Shown here: positions 17,167 to 26,030 of the stretch, piece after piece | How positions within the stretch are numbered: position 1 is the first letter of the stretch | Layout: every line of letters starts with the position of its first letter | NCBI RefSeq assembly: GCF_001422545.1 | Contig: NZ_LMLE01000001.1 | Span: 1,424,127 to 1,488,126, forward strand | Origin: Pedobacter sp. Leaf41 | Lineage (GTDB): Bacteria > Bacteroidota > Bacteroidia > Sphingobacteriales > Sphingobacteriaceae | Reading direction: 5' to 3' | DNA: 64,000 nt | Translations under genes and position numbers: made by a program | The notes under the pieces: model-generated | Told to the model about the DNA's origin: nothing | Databases searched by the model: none | Seen by the model: the letters and a program-made list of their open reading frames with translations, nothing else

Positions 17167-19188
17167 TTATTTACTAACCGGTAACCAAACCGACATTTCT
17201 GAATGCCCACGATTTCCCCAGGCAAAATAAGGTACCAGTTTAATTTCAGCATCCTTGCTATTATTATTAACCGGACGATACAATACGTTTTTCCAGTTTT
17301 TCGGTTCCACAATTTTAGCATTACCAACCAAACTCATCATTTCAGCACCATCAATTTTAATTGGTTGAGCGGTAAATTTTGTTGAGGTAGGAATGAACGC
17401 GTTAAATATATTTTTGCCTGGTAAATCTGTTGACTCCAGGCAATAAACAATTGGTCCGCGTTTTACCGCAATTTGGTTTCTGTTTTCTTCAACTAAAGGG
17501 TTGGCTTCAATCAAAGTAGCTTCGATCGGGAGATTCAATTCTATTACATCTCCTTTTTTCCAAACCCGATTTATTTCCGCATATGTTCCGGAAATGGCTT
17601 CGATATTTTCTGCCTTTCCATTAACGGTGATCTGAGCATTTTGAGTCCATGCCGGGATTCTAAGGAAAACGGAATACGGTTTATTTCCAGATTCTTTTAT
17701 AGCGATCTTAATATTTCCATCCCATGGATAATTGGTAGTTTGAGCCAGCGAAACCTTACTTCCATCAGCTAATTTCGTTGTTAAGTTATTACCGCCGTAT
17801 AAATTGAACCACAAGCCTTTATCAGAAACACTATAAGCATAATCACTTACTTCGGCAATGGTTCTCACTACATTCGGCGGGCAGCAATTCGACAACCCAA
17901 TGTATGGAACCCTATCTTTCGACCAGCGTTGTTTGAATGGTAGATCATCAGATTGCGCCAACGGATTAGTATATAAAAAGTTCTTTCCATTTAAACTTAT
18001 TCCCGATAGCACACTGTTGTGCAAAGCCAGTTCCATCACATCCGCATATTTAGCATCACCCGTAATCTGAAGCATTCTCCAGTTCCAAAGTACATTGCCA
18101 ATATTCGCACAGGTTTCGTTGTGGGCTGTAAAATTTGGTAACTGGTAATCGCGACCGAAAGCCTGATGAATTTTTTGAACATCAGCGGGATTGTAGGAGG
18201 TTCCATCAGGCGAAGTGCCATCATAAAGTGAACCACAGCCACCTGTGATATACATTTTATGCTCGTTCACATCATCCCACATTAAATTCAAGGTTTTTAA
18301 AAGCGAATCTTTTCCGGTTTCGGCATATAAATCGGCTACGCCAGCGTATAAATAGTTCGCCCTCACCGCATGTCCCATCGCCTTGGTTTGCTGCAAGAAC
18401 GGAATCCTATCTTGGTTATCATCCGTTCCATCATCAATTTTACCTTTAATGGCAATTAAATGATTGGCCAATTCCAGATAACGTGGGTCTTTCGTGGTGC
18501 GGTACATCTCAACCACGCCCATATAATGAGATGGACAAATGGCATTCCTGGCCAGTGTTGGCGATGCTGATTTGTAGAAATTGTACAAATAGTCCGTTGC
18601 TTTTTTAGCGATATTCAATAAAGTGGTTTTACCTGTTGCCCTGTAATGGATGCAACCTGCCGTCATCAAGTGTCCGATGTTATAAGATTCGAAGCTCAGC
18701 CTATCTTGAAACTGATTTTTTGAGCCGGTTTTCCGCTGCTCAATCATCGCTTTGGTGTAGATATAACCATCTTCTCGCTGCGATTTCCCAATCACCACAA
18801 TGGCTTTATCCATCATTTCATTCAGCCTTGGATTTTTGGTTGAGGCGTATAGACTTGCCACAGCCTCCAAAGTTTTGTAATAATCGCCATCGTGAAAAGA
18901 CGGCCCAGAATGTGCACCTGTATCTAAGCCTGCGGCAATTTCAAAGTTTTTAAATGCATGGCTTATTTTTGGATCGTTGTAAATTGCCCACATATTGGGC
19001 ACCATGGTTTCAGTCGCAACCTTAAACCGATCGGCCCAAAAACCCTTTGTCCAGGTTACATCAGCCATGTTAACACTTCGTAATTTCGCATATTTACTAT
19101 TTGAAGTGTTAACAAGTGCCTTATCCTGGGCGTAAACCTGTAAAAATGGTAGCGTTAATAGGATGATGATTGCAGATCTGTTTATCAT
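17167..19188 (-). CDS. GH127 beta-L-arabinofuranosidase
   Basis: A 673-residue protein with a signal peptide (MINRSAIIILLTLPFLQVYAQ). It belongs to the DUF1680/GH127 family of (alpha/alpha)6-barrel retaining enzymes that use a zinc-bound Cys nucleophile. The zinc and catalytic signatures NETCANIG (Glu, Cys) and SNCCPPNVVR (Cys-Cys) are both present, as are HDGDYYKTLEAVASLYA and REDGYIYT. The C-terminal beta-sandwich domains (residues 430-673) are typical in length. The enzyme should release beta-L-arabinofuranose in the periplasm, feeding araBDA. Beta-L-Araf occurs in rhamnogalacturonan II and in plant hydroxyproline-rich glycoproteins. Confidence 0.9.
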   Translation of the reverse strand: MINRSAIIILLTLPFLQVYAQDKALVNTSNSKYAKLRSVNMADVTWTKGFWADRFKVATETMVPNMWAIYNDPKISHAFKNFEIAAGLDTGAHSGPSFHDGDYYKTLEAVASLYASTKNPRLNEMMDKAIVVIGKSQREDGYIYTKAMIEQRKTGSKNQFQDRLSFESYNIGHLMTAGCIHYRATGKTTLLNIAKKATDYLYNFYKSASPTLARNAICPSHYMGVVEMYRTTKDPRYLELANHLIAIKGKIDDGTDDNQDRIPFLQQTKAMGHAVRANYLYAGVADLYAETGKDSLLKTLNLMWDDVNEHKMYITGGCGSLYDGTSPDGTSYNPADVQKIHQAFGRDYQLPNFTAHNETCANIGNVLWNWRMLQITGDAKYADVMELALHNSVLSGISLNGKNFLYTNPLAQSDDLPFKQRWSKDRVPYIGLSNCCPPNVVRTIAEVSDYAYSVSDKGLWFNLYGGNNLTTKLADGSKVSLAQTTNYPWDGNIKIAIKESGNKPYSVFLRIPAWTQNAQITVNGKAENIEAISGTYAEINRVWKKGDVIELNLPIEATLIEANPLVEENRNQIAVKRGPIVYCLESTDLPGKNIFNAFIPTSTKFTAQPIKIDGAEMMSLVGNAKIVEPKNWKNVLYRPVNNNSKDAEIKLVPYFAWGNRGHSEMSVWLPVSK

Positions 19189-19214
19189 ATTGCTTGCTAT
19201 TTTATCTTCTTGCT

Positions 19215-19271
19215 ATCATTGCAAGCGAAGAGCAATCCTTATAACAGATTGCTTCGTGCCTCGCAATGACG
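19215..19271. repeat. GCAATGACG-family inverted repeat, left arm degenerate
   Basis: The left arm (ATCATTGCAAGCGAAGAGCAATCC) has diverged, while the right arm (AGATTGCTTCGTGCCTCGCAATGACG) is intact. It occupies the gap between the GH106 and GH127 genes. Confidence 0.8.
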
Positions 19272-19278
19272 ATTAGTT

Positions 19279-22200
19279 TTATTTCTCTTCCGCTTTAATA
19301 ATAACCGGCCCTAATAATCCGGAAGGATTTAAAGGTTTACCTTCCAAACGGAAAGGTGCAGTTGTTTTTGTAATTCTTTTATCTTCAGGCAATTTACTAT
19401 CCCCTATTAAACGGTTTGCCCAGGTATTTGTAACTTCAATAGTGATTTTATTTTCGCCCATTTTTATTGCTTTGCTGATGTTTAAGCGATGCGGCGCTGT
19501 CCACAATGTTCCGCAATTAATCCCATTGATTTTCACTTCAGCCATGCTGGAAAACCAACCCAAATCAATCCAGGTATTTTTTAGATCTCCATTGAATGTA
19601 AAACTCTTCGAATAAATAGCAGTACCAGAGTAGTATTTTATTGAGCTATCAGCATGTTTAGTCCAGTCAGTTAAATCTTTAAATACAACTGCCTTTGACG
19701 GACCACCAAAAGCTGGATCGAATTGTAATTGCCAATCCGTTGAAATATTTTGAATGACTTTAAACGTATTGAAATTTGGCCCAGCTTGCAGTTGAGTTAA
19801 ACTTGTCATTTCATTAAAAATCACGAACACAGAACCATTTGATGGCAATTGCAAATTCAAGTATGTCCTTCCATCTCTAATAGACCAACTTTTCAAAGCT
19901 ATTGTATCATTCGTTACTGAGTTGTAGATTTTTGGAACCCTTCCATTTATTCTAAAAGAAAAATTAAATTCTCTTTCTTTAGCTTCTTGGTTTGATATAA
20001 AGTAGATATCAGAGTCGGCCGTTTTTCTATGACCAAATGCTATTTTTTTTGTTGGCAAAATTTTTGAACTTAACAACATTGATCCTGTAGGGATTTCGAT
20101 GATATCTAAATCCTTTTCCAAACCCAAACTATTAAAATCATTTCCCTCAAAAGGTGCTCTATAAATTTGCCCAAAACCGAGTTTCTTTATATAGATAGCT
20201 TTCCCACCACTTTTAAATGAATCAAAATTCCCTCCCCATATTTCATTAACAATTTTATCAAATTGCGCTACTTTAACCTGCTTGTTTCCATTTTGATACA
20301 TCGGCCTATCTGCTAAAATCACTTTAGCTCCACTTTTGATCAATTCCAGTAGTTTCCCAACAATTCCGTAACTCATATACTGATAGTTCGGATTCATTTT
20401 CATCGCCCCGGGAAAAACCAAAACTTTATATGTTGCGCCGCTTTCAAAAACTACCTCGCCATTTTCCACCTTCGCCGTTTTCAAAACATCCGGATTAAAA
20501 CTATCGTAAGCGTAACCACGTAACGGATTTACCCAGTTTTCAGGATCAGCGATATTAGCAGAATGTGTTACACCAGACGGAATCTGACGCAAAGGTTCTC
20601 CAACATTGGCCAAACGTTTCTTTTCTGATTCCACTACATCAGCACCGAAAATGCCTGGTAAAGTTGCTACTAGCCGATCTGGCAGAACTGAACGGCGGGG
20701 TAATTCTTCTCCCGTAAAAACTGCGATATCAACCACAGGCTTACCCTGTTGCAACAGGTTTTGTGTTCGCTCTGCATAGTCTACCCATGCTTTGCCCGCT
20801 TTCCACCAGGTTTGGTCTCTTTGGAAATATAACCCTACACCATCTAGTGTCATCCCTGGTTTTCTATCCATCCATGGATTGTGCGTAAAAACATGATAAA
20901 CTAATTTGTTAATGCCAAGTGCATAGTTTCTATCCTGCAAGGTTTTCATATTCGAAGGATTTTCATTCCAATCCATGCGAACGGTGGTAAAAGCTTCGGC
21001 CTGAATAATATTTTTCCCATAGATATGAGCACCAGAAATTGCATCCAACATATCATTTGGCTTATCGTGGGTCGGGCTGTTCAACCAAAATTCTCCCATC
21101 GGTACATCAACAGTTTTGTAATGCAACAAGCCATCGCTCATCATCGTTGGCGCAATGCTTTCAGCCGTAAAAGTTACCCCTTTTTCTTTAGCTAATTTTG
21201 CCAAGGTTTTGTAAAACTGATCTACTACCAATTCGGAGATGGTTTTACGAATGTCGTACAGAAAATTTTCAGAGATTTCAGCACTTTCTACAGGCAAGCC
21301 GGTCATAATAGGCAAGTATGGCGCTAAATCATAACCTCTGCGTTTTTGAAATTCTGCCTTAAATAATGGCGACCAATTCTGGCTGCCACATTCCCAACTA
21401 TCTACATGAAAAACGCTTAACACTTTTTTGGCAATATCTGGTCCGCCATGTTTCAGCGCTTCACCATACCAATTATCAAATTGCAGTTTAACGGCTTGGG
21501 GATTAAACTTATCGCATTCCAACCCTTTTCCACCACCCGCTGTGGCATTGGTATGGCCGGTAGTCGTATGCCCAACTCTTAAAATCGTCCAGCTCGTCTG
21601 TCCGGCAGGCAGGTTCCCTTTCGGTGCTTTCCAGTTTAAAGTTCCATCTGGATTTAATTTATCCGTTAGGTTGATGATTTTATTTAATGGAACACACAGT
21701 TCTTTGGCGATTTGTTCATCCGTACTTCGCTTGCTGATTCTCCAAACCGAACCATTTTTCCCTTCAAACTGATTAATTTGGGCAGATGAACTTAACTCAA
21801 GATTTAACAATTTTAAGGAAGGTTTCCATTTAGCAGCATCCAAATCTTCGGCTCCCGGTTCAGAATTCTTTTTATCGTAGATAAACCTGAAAAATTTGGC
21901 TGTTGTTGGTTTAATTGAGTGCGTAACATCTTCGTCGGTATCTTGCCAACCATGACGTGGTGCTTCCAGCCTGCCAATTGATCGAAAGCTTTTTCCATCA
22001 TCGCTCACTTCAATTGCCAGTCGCTGTGCCTGATAATTGTTTCCACTAATTTTAATAGTTACTGTTCTGCAAGTAAATGGTTTTGCAAATTCATATTGAA
22101 TGTAACACGGTTCGTTGGAACCAAAGTTTTTCTTATTTCCGGGCTGAATTAAACCTGTGGCATCAGCACCATTACTAGCCGTAATTTTAGGTATAACCGT

Positions 22201-22716
22201 TCTGGTAGAAATGTTTTCGCCCACAGGCGATGGATAAGCATAAACTGCAATATCATTATAATAATTTTCGTTCGATTCTGGTTTAGGCAGGATAATTTTT
22301 GGAGTTGCACTATTTACCACAGTCTTAGACCAAACCACCTTTTGCATGGAAAGTTCAGGCGTAGTCCAGGGTCCGCCGGCCAAGGCGAAACCATCACTCA
22401 CATGCATCCCAAGTTTTAAATTTAAACGTTTGGCCTCACTCATGGCGAACTCTACCAGTTTCCACCATTCGGGTGTAAGTTGAATCGCGGGCGGCGAATA
22501 CACAGGCGTTTTATCCGGACCTTGAATACTCATCAAGTAAGCACCCCCAATTCCATTGGTTTTCATCGCCTCTAAATCGGCTGTGATACCAGGTTTAGAA
22601 ACCGCACCTTTTACCCAATACCAAAATACCCAGGGTTTTGCATTTTCGTTTTGTTGTGCATTAAGCTTAAAGCTAAAAGCTAAAAGAAGAAAGAACAAGG
22701 AGATTTTACTAAACAT
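19279..22716 (-). CDS. GH106 alpha-L-rhamnosidase
   Basis: A 1145-residue secreted protein. Family hallmarks are WVFWYWVKGAVSKPGITADL followed by MKTNGIGGAYL, GMHVSDGFALAGGPW, and FHVDSWECGSQNWSPLF with a Glu in the active-site region. A C-terminal Ig/galactose-binding-like module follows. GH106 enzymes remove terminal alpha-L-rhamnose from rhamnogalacturonan. Start ATG 22716 (MFSKISLFFLLLAFSFKLNAQ) gives a clean signal peptide; the frame is open 32 codons further, but through a repeat. A short repeat at 21593-21615 inserts NLPAGQTS between the Lys-Gly and Trp-Thr of the usual P.G.WTILR segment. Confidence 0.88.
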   Translation of the reverse strand: MFSKISLFFLLLAFSFKLNAQQNENAKPWVFWYWVKGAVSKPGITADLEAMKTNGIGGAYLMSIQGPDKTPVYSPPAIQLTPEWWKLVEFAMSEAKRLNLKLGMHVSDGFALAGGPWTTPELSMQKVVWSKTVVNSATPKIILPKPESNENYYNDIAVYAYPSPVGENISTRTVIPKITASNGADATGLIQPGNKKNFGSNEPCYIQYEFAKPFTCRTVTIKISGNNYQAQRLAIEVSDDGKSFRSIGRLEAPRHGWQDTDEDVTHSIKPTTAKFFRFIYDKKNSEPGAEDLDAAKWKPSLKLLNLELSSSAQINQFEGKNGSVWRISKRSTDEQIAKELCVPLNKIINLTDKLNPDGTLNWKAPKGNLPAGQTSWTILRVGHTTTGHTNATAGGGKGLECDKFNPQAVKLQFDNWYGEALKHGGPDIAKKVLSVFHVDSWECGSQNWSPLFKAEFQKRRGYDLAPYLPIMTGLPVESAEISENFLYDIRKTISELVVDQFYKTLAKLAKEKGVTFTAESIAPTMMSDGLLHYKTVDVPMGEFWLNSPTHDKPNDMLDAISGAHIYGKNIIQAEAFTTVRMDWNENPSNMKTLQDRNYALGINKLVYHVFTHNPWMDRKPGMTLDGVGLYFQRDQTWWKAGKAWVDYAERTQNLLQQGKPVVDIAVFTGEELPRRSVLPDRLVATLPGIFGADVVESEKKRLANVGEPLRQIPSGVTHSANIADPENWVNPLRGYAYDSFNPDVLKTAKVENGEVVFESGATYKVLVFPGAMKMNPNYQYMSYGIVGKLLELIKSGAKVILADRPMYQNGNKQVKVAQFDKIVNEIWGGNFDSFKSGGKAIYIKKLGFGQIYRAPFEGNDFNSLGLEKDLDIIEIPTGSMLLSSKILPTKKIAFGHRKTADSDIYFISNQEAKEREFNFSFRINGRVPKIYNSVTNDTIALKSWSIRDGRTYLNLQLPSNGSVFVIFNEMTSLTQLQAGPNFNTFKVIQNISTDWQLQFDPAFGGPSKAVVFKDLTDWTKHADSSIKYYSGTAIYSKSFTFNGDLKNTWIDLGWFSSMAEVKINGINCGTLWTAPHRLNISKAIKMGENKITIEVTNTWANRLIGDSKLPEDKRITKTTAPFRLEGKPLNPSGLLGPVIIKAEEK
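21593..21615. repeat. CTGTCCGGCAGGCAGG repeat inside the GH106 gene
   Basis: CTGTCCGGCAGGCAGGTT here matches CTGTCCGGTAGGCAGGTT at 31660-31677 with one change. It is in frame and encodes part of NLPAGQTS (the GH2 copy encodes NLPTGQAG). The length of about 24 bases keeps the reading frame. Confidence 0.6.
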
Positions 22717-22739
22717 TGGTTTCTTTTTGATTTCTTTTT

Positions 22740-22827
22740 CGTTATTGCGAAATCGATTTTTCATCGATTGAAGCAACCTCTCTTGTAAAGCAGATTGCTT
22801 TAGCTTGCACATTCCCAGCCTCGCAAT
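22740..22827. repeat. Degenerate GCAATGACG-family inverted repeat
   Basis: The arms are CGTTATTGCGAAATCGATTT and a right part ending AGCCTCGCAAT, with GAAGCAACCT and AGATTGCTTTAGC between. It is clearly decayed relative to the copies at 33481 and 50198. It lies directly upstream of the GH106 start and makes an apparent 32-codon N-terminal extension of that frame. Confidence 0.6.
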
Positions 22828-22869
22828 TCGATTTGTCTTTTTATTCCTCCCAGTGATAACTGAACATTG

Positions 22870-24162
22870 TTATTTATGGGCGATTTTATAACCTCTTAAT
22901 CCGAAATAGAGAATAATTAAATAACAAACTAAAGGGATACTGTAACCAATTTGGATATTATCGCCGTAATGATCGATTAGGGAACCCATTCCGAATGGCA
23001 ATATCGCACCGCCAACAATTGACATAATGAGCCATGAAGACCCAGGTTTTGTATCCTCTCCTATGCCATCAATTCCTAATGCGAAAATGGTAGGAAACAT
23101 GATCGACATGAAGAAACCCAAACCGCCCAATGCATAAACGATTACCACACCACTTCCGGTAATGGCCACGATGCTTAACAAGACAGAAATGACAGCATAA
23201 ATTGCCAGCAGTTTGTTTGATGCTATAAATTGTAAAAGAGCTGTTCCTGCGAAGCGGCCAACGGTAAATAACAATCCATAAATGGCTAAATATGATGCAG
23301 CAGTTTTTTCATCAAATCCGCCACCTTGCTGCGCCATTCTTATAAAAAAGCTGGTTACGCAAACCTGGGCACCTACATAAAAGAACTGTGCAATCACGGC
23401 CCACCTCAAATGTTTGTGGCGTAATGCTCCAAAGAAACTTCCTTTTGCTTCGCCATCAATACTTTTAGTTTTGATTTCGGGTAAATGGATAAAATAAAAT
23501 ATCACTGCAATAACAAGCAAAATAATTCCAAGCGTAATGTATGGGGTTTTGACCGATGCAGCCTCTTCTAAAAAATAGTTGTTTCGGCCCGCTTCTGTCA
23601 TTGCTGCGAGTTCTTCTTTGGTATGCGATTTCCCCGAAAGGATGAACAAGCCGCCAATAAGTGGGGCTACCATTGCGGCTAAACCGTTAAATGAAGCAGC
23701 TAAATTTAATCGGCTTGTTGCTTTTGAGGGATTACCTAAAACTGCAGCGTATGGATTTGCTGAGGTTTCGAGCATTGTTAAACCACATCCGATGATGAAA
23801 AGCGCAACTAAAAAAGTAATATATGATAGGTTATTTGCGGCAGGAACGAATAGAAATGCACCAAAAGCAAAAGCCAACAAACCAGAAATCATTGTCGCTT
23901 TATAGCCCCATTTTTTCAGGATCATCCCTGCGGGTATTGCCATTAAAAAGTAAGCGAAGAAAACAGATGTATCAATCAATGTAGATTGACTGTTGCTCAG
24001 GTTACACGCCTTTTTTAGGTGTGGAATTAGTATAGAATCGAGGTTGTGCGCCATTCCCCAAAGAAAAAAGAGGCTGACTACTAAGATAAAAGGCAACAGG
24101 TATTTTTTTCCTGATGAAGGATCACCCTCGGTTACAATTTCTGGCTGTGTGTTGTGGTTCAT
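22870..24162 (-). CDS. FucP-like MFS sugar:proton symporter
   Basis: A 430-residue inner-membrane protein of the FHS family with about 12 membrane helices. Helix 1 carries FFLWGMAHNLDSILIPHL, including the Asp that corresponds to Asp46 of E. coli FucP, and helix 4 carries GLTMLETSANPYA with the Glu corresponding to Glu135. These are the proton- and sugar-coupling residues. The substrate is probably a 6-deoxyhexose or related monosaccharide such as L-fucose or L-rhamnose, but FHS members also carry glucose and galactose. It lies between the MaoC and GH106 genes on the same strand. Confidence 0.85.
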   Translation of the reverse strand: MNHNTQPEIVTEGDPSSGKKYLLPFILVVSLFFLWGMAHNLDSILIPHLKKACNLSNSQSTLIDTSVFFAYFLMAIPAGMILKKWGYKATMISGLLAFAFGAFLFVPAANNLSYITFLVALFIIGCGLTMLETSANPYAAVLGNPSKATSRLNLAASFNGLAAMVAPLIGGLFILSGKSHTKEELAAMTEAGRNNYFLEEAASVKTPYITLGIILLVIAVIFYFIHLPEIKTKSIDGEAKGSFFGALRHKHLRWAVIAQFFYVGAQVCVTSFFIRMAQQGGGFDEKTAASYLAIYGLLFTVGRFAGTALLQFIASNKLLAIYAVISVLLSIVAITGSGVVIVYALGGLGFFMSIMFPTIFALGIDGIGEDTKPGSSWLIMSIVGGAILPFGMGSLIDHYGDNIQIGYSIPLVCYLIILYFGLRGYKIAHK

Positions 24163-24179
24163 TATATTTGCTTTATTTG

Positions 24180-24315
24180 TTAGTTCACTGGTTTATTAAT
24201 CATTGGTTCATGAGTGCAAAGCTATCCTATACATTTGTCCATTTCGTGTTGTTGGCATTTTATCAAAATTATCAATATCTGCATCCTCACCAATGAACTA
24301 TTGGCTACTGAACTA
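24180..24315. repeat. TAGTTCA/TGAACTA inverted-repeat element
   Basis: TAGTTCACTGGTTTATTAAT CATTGGTTCATGAG (24180-24213) is the imperfect complement of CTCACCAATGAACTATTGGC TACTGAACTA (24286-24315), with about 70 bases between. The right arm supplies the last codons and stop of the MaoC gene. It belongs to a different sequence family from the GCAATGACG elements. Confidence 0.55.
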
Positions 24316-24754
24316 ATGATTTCTTTACTACAAGCAAATGGTCGCAGACTAAAACTACTTCTCCATGCTGATTGATTATTTCTACGTGTTCGGTTACAGT
24401 TCCGTATTCGGGTCTTTTGCTATCTCCCTTTTCAGAGATTGTGATTTCTGAATGAATGGTATCACCAATGAAAACAGGTTTTACAAAACGCAGTTTATCG
24501 TAGCCTTTGCTCATCGCCTCAGGATTAATTTCTGAAGCAGTTAAGCCAATTCCGATGCTAAAAATCATCGTTCCATGGGCAATTCTTTGTTTAAAAGGTT
24601 GCGTAGCGCACCATTCTGCATCCATATGGTGTGGAAAAAAATCACCGGTATGGCCAGCGTGGACTACGAAATCGGTTTCTGTGATCGTACGACCAAGCGT
24701 TATACGTTTATCTTGTAGTTGGTAATCTTCAAAAAATGTTGATTTGAAATACAT
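24305..24754 (-). CDS. MaoC-like hotdog-fold hydratase
   Basis: A 149-residue single-hotdog protein. The hydratase-2 signature region is [19 protein letters not shown], with catalytic Asp and His in place (the usual Asn-Pro-His is Phe-Pro-His), followed by [15 protein letters not shown]. Relatives hydrate enoyl-CoA or mesaconyl-type CoA esters in the cytoplasm. Its place behind two CoA-transferases and a Gfo/Idh dehydrogenase suggests a CoA-ester pathway. The frame extends upstream to 24856, but the extra residues read through a CCTCTC repeat; ATG 24754 ([12 protein letters not shown]) is preferred. Confidence 0.8.
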   Translation of the reverse strand: MYFKSTFFEDYQLQDKRITLGRTITETDFVVHAGHTGDFFPHHMDAEWCATQPFKQRIAHGTMIFSIGIGLTASEINPEAMSKGYDKLRFVKPVFIGDTIHSEITISEKGDSKRPEYGTVTEHVEIINQHGEVVLVCDHLLVVKKSLVQ

Positions 24755-24807
24755 AAAAAGCCTCTCCTTATTAAATGTTTTTGGGGTAATTGTTCTTATC
24801 TGCAATT

Positions 24808-24927
24808 CCTCTCCAGAAGAGAGGATTACAAAGTTTTTACTCATAACCCATTGCACACCTAGTGGGCATGCTATTTTTTTTACTAAGTTTTTAATCTAAC
24901 TATAGTTTCCCTCTCTTCTGGAGAGGG
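24808..24927. repeat. CCTCTCC/GGAGAGG twin palindrome
   Basis: Two small palindromes, CCTCTCCAGAAGAGAGG (24808-24824) and CCCTCTCTTCTGGAGAGGG (24909-24927), bracket about 85 bases between the Gfo/Idh and MaoC genes. A related hairpin, CCCTCTCCTTGAAGAGAGGG, lies at 38589-38608. Confidence 0.65.
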
Positions 24928-24938
24928 ACGCACTCATA

Positions 24939-26030
24939 TTATCCTTTCCTGCTGCCTTTCACAGGGAGAGGCTTAACCCCTCCCGTATCGCTCGATTGAT
25001 AAGCACTTTCCACAACAGCCATCGTTTGGATCACATCCTCAACACTGGTATACAACACATCGCTCGAACCCTCGTTATACTTCATCAAATTTGCCATCGT
25101 TCCAATAAAAGCTTCCGGAAACCAAGAGCCTTCCAATTTTACAGTTTGCCATTCAGGCGATTCACCTTCTTCTAAAGTACAGTATTCGAAAACATCTGGC
25201 ACACCATGAGGATAATCCATTAATAAGCCAATTTTTGCCACAATCGCACCTTTTGTCCCCTCCCATTTAATGTAACTCTCCTGGTGGTTTGGTCCAAAAT
25301 CATGATCGTGGTTGGTATTAATCACCGCATGGAGTATATCTCCGTAATCTAACAAAATTGTAGAGCGTGAAGATGATAAATTTTTCGCGGGATGTTTCAA
25401 AGTTTTTGCTAAAACAGTGTTGGGATTACCCAAAAATGATCTAATCAGATCTACATAATGGATGCTATGGTATTGAATTTCAAGCCTTGGATGAATGATC
25501 ACATGTGGAAAGATTTCCCAAGGCGTTTTAATCGTCACCCGAACTTCCATATCGTAAAGTTCACCAATAAGCCCTTTTTCAATGAGGTATCTAGCTGCAC
25601 TTACAAATGGCGCAAAGCGAAGCTGAAAGTTAATAGCTGCTTTCAGATTTTTGGAACGGCAAAGCTTTAAAATTTCATTGGCCTGGGCAAAATCGTCACC
25701 CATAGGCTTCTGGATTAAAACAGCACTTCCATCTGGCAATTGATTTAAAGCATCGATATATTGTGCAGGCATTGTTGTGAGATCATAAACTGCATTTTTT
25801 GGTGCATTTGCTACGGCTTCAGCAACGGTATTAAATACATTTGGAATGCCAAAAGCATCTGCTAATTTCTGGGCCCGTTCTTTGGTTCGATTTACGATGC
25901 CGTATACTTCAAAACCAGCAATTTTATAAGCTGGAAGATGTGCATCGGCCACGATTCCACCAGCACCAATAATGATAATTGGCTGCTTGGTAAGCGGTAA
26001 TTCTGGTTTATACTTTATATCAATACTCAT
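24939..26030 (-). CDS. Gfo/Idh/MocA-family oxidoreductase
   Basis: A 363-residue NAD(P)-dependent dehydrogenase, cytoplasmic. The Rossmann turn is IIIGAGGIVADAHLPAY (residues 18-34). The EKP-type motif appears as LIQKPMGDD, keeping the Lys, and the catalytic-histidine region is YHSIHYVDLIR. Family members oxidise or reduce a sugar, inositol or sugar-acid ring hydroxyl. The start overlaps the stop of the upstream SBP-like gene by 4 bp (ATGA), placing it in the CoA-transferase/SBP unit rather than with the hydrolases. The substrate is not visible. Confidence 0.88.
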   Translation of the reverse strand: MSIDIKYKPELPLTKQPIIIIGAGGIVADAHLPAYKIAGFEVYGIVNRTKERAQKLADAFGIPNVFNTVAEAVANAPKNAVYDLTTMPAQYIDALNQLPDGSAVLIQKPMGDDFAQANEILKLCRSKNLKAAINFQLRFAPFVSAARYLIEKGLIGELYDMEVRVTIKTPWEIFPHVIIHPRLEIQYHSIHYVDLIRSFLGNPNTVLAKTLKHPAKNLSSSRSTILLDYGDILHAVINTNHDHDFGPNHQESYIKWEGTKGAIVAKIGLLMDYPHGVPDVFEYCTLEEGESPEWQTVKLEGSWFPEAFIGTMANLMKYNEGSSDVLYTSVEDVIQTMAVVESAYQSSDTGGVKPLPVKGSRKG

